Shown: positions 56,533-64,000 of the stretch, one piece after another | How the letters are laid out: each line of letters begins with the position of its first letter | Numbering within the stretch: the stretch's first letter is position 1 | Origin: Panorpa germanica | Taxonomy: Eukaryota > Arthropoda > Insecta > Mecoptera > Panorpidae | Reading direction: 5' to 3' | NCBI GenBank assembly: GCA_963678705.1 | Contig: OY783212.1 | Coordinates: forward strand, 5,828,001-5,892,000 | DNA length: 64,000 bases | Notes under the pieces: model-generated | What the model was told of the DNA's origin: nothing | What the model saw: the letters and a program-made list of their open reading frames with translations, nothing else | The model's database searches: none | Translations under genes and position numbers: made by a program

Positions 56533-57215
56533 CCACGTTTATTACATTAAGTGAATGTCTGATAAGAGCTATGCGCGCCTGTGGACGTTTACCTTCGAGC
56601 GCTTACATTTTCATTCATTCATTAGAGCTGGATTCTATCATAAATCATGCAACGAATCGCTAGTGTTTGAAATGGTCACGTCGCATGATGTATGGGAGAC
56701 GTAGAAGCCATTGTTCATTTAATGTCTACCACGTCAGGTACCACTGCACACTATACGGCAGGTTGCTATCTCGATAATCAATTGAAATCGTTGACACTGA
56801 ATAAGCATTAAGCTTCAAGCTTCAAACTATGACATGTTTTAGCTATTTCGTTGCCTTTATTCAAATAAGGGTTTAAATAATTGAGTATGCAATGAGCACT
56901 CTGAGGTGGCTTATTTGAATTTGTGTGTCACATTATTTTATTTATGAATATAGAACAAATAATGATATAATAAATTACTCTGTGCATGAGTATTCCCTCA
57001 GCTTTATTTGAATCGAAATTGTATCTATTTGAGTAATGTGTGGAACGAGTGGTTTTTAGACAAACATATGTATTATTCATATCTCCTATTTATCCCAAGC
57101 GACAGTTGTTAGGGTCTATTCTGTGAATTATGTTATAAATTTACATTTAAATTACTGCGTTGCACTATTTTCATTGAAACCGAATTAAAAATAAATATAA
57201 TATCAAGAAAATTTA

Positions 57216-57389
57216 CTAAAACACCCGGCCACGCTTTGCTGTGGCTCAGTCTAATATGGAATGAATAGGAAAGTAATTAAAATCCACACACACAGACGAC
57301 GATCAACAAGAGAGAAACACCCGTCAAAATTTCAAGTGAATCGACCGAGTACAAGTTTTGTGAGCTGGCTAAATTTTTATATATAAAGA
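57216..57389 (-). mobile_element. Short non-autonomous Helitron
   Basis: On the minus strand it begins TCTTTATATATAAAAATTTA after A (57390) and ends with CCACAGCAAAGCGTGGCCGG, GTGTT and TTAG before T (57215). The terminal hairpin CCACGC/GC-GTGG sits ten bases before the end. The final CTAG has become TTAG. It is 174 bp long with no coding. It is related to, but distinct from, the copy at 46413-46755. Confidence 0.78.
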
Positions 57390-58565
57390 TGTCAAAAGAA
57401 TTAGATTAATAAAAAAATCCATTAGGCTCCTCTTTCTTAATGCAGCGTTGTTTAAAAGGATGTGTACTATACTGCATATTTTTCAATTAGCTTAACTTCA
57501 AATTGCATTTCCAAGTCAACTTAATAGGAAATGATGGAGTACCTTACATACCCTTACGTTTTTTTTTCTTTATTTCTATATATTATTTAACATCATGTCA
57601 ATGTCAATGTTAAAATATATATTTTGTGTTTCTTCTTAGTTCTATAGTCGTTCGTTAGTTCATTAAAACATATTTACAAATGTCCAAAAACGTTTTTCAA
57701 AAAAATGTTTTTTTATAGAAAGTTATGCCCTACCTTAAACGCCATAACAACCAATGCGGACGTCAACTGTCCTACGTGAAACTTCAGAAGTCCTATCTCA
57801 AATTCGATTCTAGCTAAGGTATATTATAATACTCCTTAGTTTTCTTGTCGATCAAATGAATAACCGAGTTATGCGTAATTCGCTTACTTTAAAAACAATT
57901 TTTAAATTTAAATAAGAAAAATGTACATCTCAAATATTACTATCATTATCTATGCTTCATACAACGTTCATTTCATTCTAAAAATTTTATCTCTATTCTC
58001 AAACTTTTGTTACTGTTCGTTTACTGACCACAATTTCTTTGTCAAAGAAGACGTTCACAAAGTTTCATATCATAAATATTAAGACCGGAATATAATTCTA
58101 TACACCTATAGAATATATAGTCATTACTAAATAATATATTCCCCGTAAACACCCCTCCTCTCCCACTCATCTCTACGAAACCTATCTCGATTACACCATC
58201 CCTACACCCACTCATAGCTCCATACAAGTACGTACTTCCACGTCATGCCATCTCTTCCAGAGAATTCCAGAAATTATCCGATTGCTCCTGTTGTCGAGTA
58301 TGACTATCCTATGCAACTTTAATGTATGAAGTACTTTCTTTCTATCTGATGAAATAATAATAAAAGAAAATGAAAAGCTACAAGAAATCTTCTTAAAAGG
58401 ATCTGAGGTTAAGGTTAAGGTATTCTACAAAACAGTGAATCGAATCATTTTTTATTCATCTCCTTTATAATGAAATCTAAAAGTCCTACCTTATTCTTTT
58501 CTACAGAAAATGCTTGGTGAACATCGCTGAAATTGATCTAAATTTTTCTCGCCTTAAACATTTCA

Positions 58566-58630
58566 GTGTCTACGGTGGGATACGAATCCGCTATTTTCGG
58601 CGTTGAAGGGTTACCACTACGCCTCCGAAT
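58566..58630 (-). repeat. tRNA-like segment (SINE head or tRNA relic)
   Basis: The minus strand has GCGTAGTGGTAA (58622-58611), like an A box, and GGATTCGTATCC (58589-58578), like a B box, 21 bases apart. Acceptor-stem pairing could not be confirmed, so a functional tRNA is not claimed. Confidence 0.4.
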
Positions 58631-59283
58631 AGTGATATAAACAAAGTCAAACTTTAACAAAAGTCAAACCTTATCATTTCTGTGAACATTATACAGCTAA
58701 CAGTAATAACGCAACATTTCATAAAGTGTCTCTGCCAACTGGCCCGGGTTATCTCGAAAACAAATCTCATTTAATTATTTTAAATCACGTGGCTTGACAG
58801 GTAGATTATATACTCATATTGTGTAACATAATTGTTCAACGAAGCAGCTCCTACACGTACATTGGATTCATTTAGAGCTGGTTCAAACTTCATAGAGTGT
58901 GGGTAGGGATGTGGTGGTACTGACGGTGGAGCATTTTGATGATAATCAGTTAATTAAAATGCCGAATTGAAATGCTTATCAGTAAAATAAACGTAAGGTA
59001 CAGACTGATTCGTGATATACGAGTTCAGTCTGCAGCATTCAAAATTATGATGAGATGTATTATTACATTGTAAGGTCTAATTTTAAACATCATGATAAAT
59101 TGAAAAACTTTTACTTTTATTCACGCTTGCTTTTGCAGTAGTCACTATCGCGCATTAATAACGTAAATAACAAAGATATTTAGCGTTCAGGAAGTTAGCA
59201 GTCTTTCATATGACAATCTGACGGACATAGTGGTGTTTAAAAACTTTAAAGAAATTATAAAAACAAGTAAACCTAGGTACAAC

Positions 59284-59575
59284 TGAAAATGATGAGGCAG
59301 ATGAAGGAATCGAGATATAATGTAAGATACAGAAATCTGTGCAGGTTGAACAGTGAAGTAAAGAAACTAGATTGATCACGAGATTTAGGATAGGAAATAA
59401 AGAAAGAGCAAACATGTATTACAGAGGAAGAGAGAAGGAGTTGTAGTACATGAGATAGATGCAGGAGAAGTAACTGTTCAAGGAAGAAACATGGAAGACA
59501 ATGGATGGAGGAAGTAAGGAGGTGGAGGAGGAAGAAGGGGAAGAACAAAAGAGAGAAACATTTAAAAGCATGGAG
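59284..59575 (+). mobile_element. Decayed LINE 3' ORF fragment
   Basis: The plus strand gives ESRYNVRYRNL, then in a second frame TRFRIGNKERANMYYRGREK, and later EETWKTMDGG. This resembles the post-reverse-transcriptase region of some insect LINEs (YxxRYK...RxRxGNEERANxYW...EEE). The Cys residues of the expected knuckle are lost, and stops and a frameshift are present. Confidence 0.45.
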
Positions 59576-61105
59576 AGAATTTAATTTGTTTAAACTACGA
59601 AATTATGCAACATAAATTAATGTTAATTATTATAAGGCAATATGATATATTATGGAGATTGTAAAGCCATAGAGCAAAAATTATTATGAAGAAATACATA
59701 AGAAAAAGTGAAATAATAATACAAAAAACATTTTTCACGATTTTCCTAATTTGATTTTATTCTCTCTGTTAATGTCTTCATCCCCTTCAATTTTCTATTT
59801 ATATATCTATAACTTTCCACTGTTTAAACTTGTTACATTGTTTTTACATTAGTTGAATCCTTTTATGATCTTCCAGATGGTCACTTTCCTTAAGAATATC
59901 GTTCTTTAAATATCTTCTTGTCTTTATTGATTTGTACCTAGTAAGTTTTCAATCTGTAAGTCATTCTACCGTTCTTAAACGAATGATTCCAATTATTCCT
60001 GCTCGAGTGACTATCTGCTTAAGCTTTCAATTATGTCTTATTCCTATCTTTGTTGAACTTTAGGGATGGATATTGATAACACAGAAAATATTAAAGTTAG
60101 TAAAAGTTTATCGGTTTGTAAACGGGAAAACAACTGACTCATAATTTCTGTTATTTATTTATGGAAAATATTCAATATTAGTTGCTGCGATTTTGTGAAG
60201 TTATTTTTGAAATTCAACCAAGTTTTTATTGTTTGTTACAATGTTGAACAAATTTATTTTACAATATTTTTAATCTTCATCCTCTAATTTTTATAATGGA
60301 ACAAAAGTGATAGAATATAAAATGCAGAGAGCCTTAAACAGAATCATTAAATAATCCTTTTTCCATTTTTTTGGGTTAACCAACCTCATTGTGAAAGAAA
60401 TGATCTTTTTTATTTTAGTCTCACGACAAAATTAATTGCATCCGTAACAATTGACTATTTCGCCCATCATTTAATTCGTCTCTGTACGCAGTATAATTTA
60501 TGTTAATGTGTTTAATAATTATGTAAGTAAAGCTACAATTCGGACATGCATTATCCATTATGAGGAATCACCTCGTCGTGATAACAGCTCATTAAAACTA
60601 ATCAAGCCGCCGATAAATCCTTTTATTCCCTTTCCAAATGACGTATTTATCAACTTCAACTGTCAACAAAATAAAACTTCACTCTACCTAACTTTTAATT
60701 GGTAATCACTTTTCCGCAGTTTGCAGTTTCACTATTATTACTTTTTTTCTCTAGAATTTTCCGTTATCTCATTAAGACTAATTCCACTAATACTTCATCA
60801 ACTACTTTTCACGTTTTTCACGTTTTTCTTTTTGTCGAGTATTTTCTGTTTATATGTAATTAACCTTTAGCGTGATCAGTCTGGTCTCTGGTCATCACTA
60901 CCCCACTACGTACGGTCAACTATTTTCGCAGGGACAAAGACCTTAACCGTTCTACGAGTTTGTCACTTGATAAAGTGGTATAAGTCTAATTTTGAAAAAG
61001 GAATTGAAGACCTACTTCAGTAGACATCTAGATTACTGGTTTATTTATTTGAAAATGCAGTAGTGTTCTATGAAATAGTAAAGCTTAATTAAAATGTTAA
61101 AAAAG

Positions 61106-61300
61106 TATATTTATCTTCGGGCTATTTCCTTTTACTGACAACAGTATACTATATTGGCAATATTTATTGTGCCTTACGTGTCCTACTGTCACTGCTAAAT
61201 AAGTTTATGATAACTAACCAAATTTAGAAAATATAGCGCTGGTTTGTAGGTCGAACCGGAAGACTCAGCAGTCTGATCTGCTTTCTCCGATTTGCATTCT
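61106..61300 (-). repeat. tRNA-derived SINE family S1, B box intact
   Basis: The minus strand reads GCAGATCAGACTGCTGAGTC, then GGTTCGACC (B box), a middle with ATAAACTTATTTAGCAGTGA, and tail AAAAGGAAATAGCCCGAAGA followed by TAAATA. It has the same layout as the copy at 63005. Confidence 0.55.
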
Positions 61301-61499
61301 ATATCGATTATCCAATTGGTTAGTGAAACATCTCCAAAAAAAACCTAAATATAGTTACATGTTACTTGCAAAATTGTATCCTTTTTATGATTTTATACTC
61401 GTATAAACTCATAAATGCAACCAAAGAAAATTATATTACAGATAAATTTGTTGAATATCGCTGGAATGCATACAACTGGAATATTGTTTTCCATCCAGT

Positions 61500-61702
61500 C
61501 CATTCCATAAATTATGTCACACAAATTGTTATGTTATTTAGACCTCGTTTTAAGTTTTTGGAAAAAATGACAAAATGAAATAATGGAAATTTATAACTTC
61601 TTGTGAACATGACCTTTTTTTTTAGCTTTTTCGGAAATGTTTCAGAGCATCACAAATATTCTGCCCCCACCCCCCTCTGTTGCGTGTGACGTATTTAATT
61701 CA
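61500..61702. repeat. MITE-like family M2 copy
   Basis: It begins CCATAAATTATGTCACACAA. It ends with a CCCCCACCCCCCTC tract, then GCGTGTGACGTATTTAATT, an inverted version of the start. Confidence 0.6.
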
Positions 61703-62308
61703 AAATTAATTCTCTTATTTCAAAACGCAATGAGTTGTCCGGGTGAACACGAAACGTTACATTTATGCAGTATGTTATTTAAGTTAAAACTTAATAACAC
61801 TTCTTCTCAAAGAGTCTTGATAAGGATAGTTTATTTATGCCTCAAGAATACAGGCTGATATTTGAAAGCACAGTTTATAAACAAAACCAATTTAATCCTT
61901 TTATTTTAAGTATGTTTATAAGTAGTAAATTATTGTAAATGTTTATAAATGTATATATCCTTTTCAAGTGCTAATAACTTTTGAAAGTTCATGCACTTAA
62001 ATAATTATTTAAAAAAAGAATAGTGTATTACCATTTAATCTTTAAGAAGGACATCTTAATATTATATAATCCTTAAAACGATTTACTTAAGATGTTTTAT
62101 GATTATGTTAATGAGAAAACTTTTGTTATATTAGATAAACACACGCAATTGTGTTTAGCACAATACTTGTATTTATGTATATTTTGAATATATTCGTATA
62201 CTCATATATCTAACAAAACTAATTACAATTAAAACCACATCAAGTGGTAAACCAATTGTAGCGAACGTTTCAAAGTGTTATTATATTATATTCATATTCG
62301 TATTGTGT

Positions 62309-62362
62309 TCTAGTCGTACACACCTCCCCCCACCCTCTCTGTTATGACGCACTTTAATTGAT
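62309..62362. repeat. MITE-like family M2, right end only
   Basis: A C-rich tract (CCTCCCCCCACCCTCTC) is followed by GTTATGACGCACTTTAATTG, as at 61660-61700. Confidence 0.45.
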
Positions 62363-63004
62363 TCAGAGTTCAAACAAGATTCTATTTTACAATGTAAATA
62401 TACAATATAACTCAAAACAATGAAATACGTAATATGAAAACGAGTTGAGTAAACTTAACTTGCAAACATTCAACAACGCATAAGCGTATACAAGTAAGTC
62501 TATGATACCGTCTTGCAACGTAAGCTACAGCGTCTCACGAATATGTATTCAACATGTTATTGTTGGCGGGTAAATCATTATTAAAGCCCGACGAAATATG
62601 CTGAGTATGTTAATGTCAATATAAGGAGCAAGTAGTAGAAAATATTACATTGTTTATTATAACAATCCTTGAGAATTTCTAGAATTTGATGAAATAATAA
62701 TTAAATTCTCTCCTAGTTGACATAATTCTAAACTATAATCAAATACACAAACGTCTTACTTGTATTCAGTGGAAATTGAATACCTAGAGATGCAAGTTGA
62801 AAGCTAAAAGATAAGAATAATACTTGTGACATTTCGTACGTAGATGTTGTCTCAAAACCATTGTGACATTTGTTAAAAGAAATAAAATATAAAAAACATT
62901 GGATGAACATGAAGTAGTTCTTTCTTAAACAAAAACAATTACAATTATAATATATGATTTTAAAACATGACAACTTTAAAAAAACCAATAACATAACGTT
63001 ACAT

Positions 63005-63224
63005 TATTTTAATTAACGTCAGCCTATTTTCGATACTAAGTCCTATCACAGTTTTTGTGGTGTCTTAGCCTGATAGTTGTCTGATGAATTTATGATCAAT
63101 TTAACTTAATATCAACGAAACGCAGAAAATATAACTCTCTTATATAGCTCTGTTCCGCGGATCGATCCCGAATACACAGCAGTCAGTGTCAAGCATCAAT
63201 GATCTTGCACACCTTTTGGCTTAT
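63005..63224 (-). repeat. tRNA-derived SINE family S1, near full length
   Basis: The minus strand reads AAGATCATTGATGCTTGACA, CTGACTGCTG, GGGATCGATCC (B box), GAGCTATATAAGAGAG, TCTGCGTTTCGTTG, ATAAATTCATCAGACAACTA, GACACCACAAAAACTGTGAT and tail ATAGGCTGACGTTAAT. The length of about 220 bp fits tRNA-derived SINEs. Confidence 0.65.
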
Positions 63225-63342
63225 TTATTCAAATATTTTAATGATTTTTCTAGTTAGTTCAAAACTAATTTCCTTACCAAATATTTCATCTCATCTATCA
63301 CATCTCATGAATAATATACAAATATTTGTTTTGAAAATTAAT

Positions 63343-63898
63343 TTATTTAACGTCAGCCTATTTTTTATGCTGTGTCCAATCTCCGACTAAATGGTGTTGT
63401 GCTTTATATATGAAGGCTACACTGCTACTTTATACATTTTAAAATCAATTGAAGTCATATTCCTATTAAGGTGAAACGATACTTAACCATTTTTGATTCA
63501 CGAAATATAGATGACGATATTATACAGCAGGTTAAATATTATCAAAAGAAACCATGTTTTTTTATGTTTAAATCGTTTTATGTAAGTAACTATAAACGCG
63601 AATCAAAATCTAAAGCTGCAATTAGTTAGATGACTAACGTATCTACATTTTAAGCTTTCTTCCACTGATTTTTAATGAGTTGGAACCGCAAAAATAACTT
63701 TTGAAAATGAATATTGCTATATTTTCTAGTTAAATTCCAATTTTTATATGACTGGTAACATTTCTAAGGGTTTGTCATAAATTTTATAACCTTTATTTTC
63801 ACCTTAAGTTTAATAACAACCTAATCCAGAAATTATATCGCTGCTCCGGTGATCGAACCTGACAGTCTGACATGTATAAATGCTCCTTGGCCACTATA
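63343..63898 (-). repeat. tRNA-derived SINE S1 split by a MITE
   Basis: 63808-63898 holds the head (TGGCCAAGGAGC A box, GGTTCGATCACC B box, then AGCGATATAATTTCTGGATT). 63343-63465 holds the complementary tail half (ACACCATTTAGTCGGAGATT to GACGTTAAATAAAT). Removing 63470-63803 and one TTAA restores the usual SINE order. Confidence 0.65.
63470..63803. mobile_element. 334-bp MITE with TTAA duplication
   Basis: TTAA occurs at both edges (63466-63469 and 63804-63807). The termini are GGTGAAACGATA and, inverted, GGTGAAAATAAA, so 7 bp are identical. TTAA duplications are typical of piggyBac and Kolobok superfamilies. There is no coding. It sits inside a SINE. Confidence 0.75.
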
Positions 63899-64000
63899 AT
63901 CTATATTTTGCAGCTCTTTTAAATGATATGAATTTAACATTTTACTGCAACGTTACCATATACTAATTAAAGCTTGTTGTGTTATAAAGATTGTGCTAAA

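Larger units (their letters stand above)
50946..57215. other. Gene-less stretch
   Basis: It holds one M1 arm (52950-53075) and simple repeats near 56001 and 56514. No coding region was supported. 56100-56210 is rich in TTCGT/TCGTTC steps and somewhat GC-richer; a promoter cannot be claimed. Confidence 0.35.
57390..61105. other. Gene-less stretch
   Basis: Apart from the tRNA-like segment and the LINE fragment, no feature was supported. Confidence 0.35.

Noticed and set aside
58566-58630. A functional tRNA gene.
   Set aside because: A and B boxes are approximate, and an acceptor stem and anticodon arm could not be drawn convincingly.
59206-59548. Minus-strand ORFs of 69 and 91 codons rich in Phe, Leu and Ser.
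   Set aside because: They are antisense shadows of purine-rich plus-strand LINE remains.
1-64000. LTR retrotransposons, retrovirus-like or Polinton-type fossils.
   Set aside because: No paired LTRs, capsid, protease, integrase or long terminal repeats of that kind were recognised.

Overview
This is an AT-rich, repeat-dense, intron-dominated stretch of animal nuclear DNA, very probably from an insect. The evidence is one spliced host gene with long introns, plus remnants of mariner elements, Helitrons, non-LTR retrotransposons, tRNA-derived SINEs and several MITE families. Nothing prokaryotic is present: no operons, no ribosome-binding sites and no CRISPR. I saw no recognisable LTR, retrovirus-like or Polinton element. 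The order cannot be fixed from the sequence.

Host gene. The only gene I can support is the 5' half of an arrestin on the minus strand. Four exons (22956-22919, 22279-22241, 10206-10042, 9227-9110) have consensus splice sites and compatible phases. They join into 120 codons covering the start and much of the arrestin N-terminal domain. Intron 2 is about 12 kb. The rest of the gene was not found and should lie beyond the left edge, so positions 1-9109 are probably intron 4. Positions 22957-64000 lie upstream of the start codon and hold no host gene I can support.

Region by region. 1-9109 (intron 4) holds a near-perfect 75-bp palindrome at 2274-2499 and two copies of a dispersed repeat. 10207-22240 (intron 2) holds a palindromic MITE (12733-13027), a TIR-bounded element (14449-15865) that carries a broken gene with a PIN/FEN1-like look, mariner remnants (17.3-18.2 and 20.3 kb) and a SINE. 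22957-35445 holds three kinds of MITE or LINE debris, including a 5'-truncated LINE with target-site duplications (25858-26295), and a 225-bp inverted-repeat pair 3 kb apart (29147-32295). 35446-39894 is a head-to-tail array of five 0.8-1.2 kb units ending in GC-rich hairpins with a Helitron-like CTAG terminus. 41731-42193 is an internally deleted mariner with both 30-bp TIRs and TA flanks. 46413-46755 and 57216-57389 are short non-autonomous Helitrons. The right end has several tRNA-derived SINEs, one of them split by a 334-bp MITE flanked by TTAA.

No genes act together here. The interest lies in the mobile elements. The best leads are the TIR element with the unusual cargo gene, the palindrome inside the arrestin intron, and the hairpin-ended tandem array. 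All identities rest on reading by eye and on remembered family motifs; no search was run.
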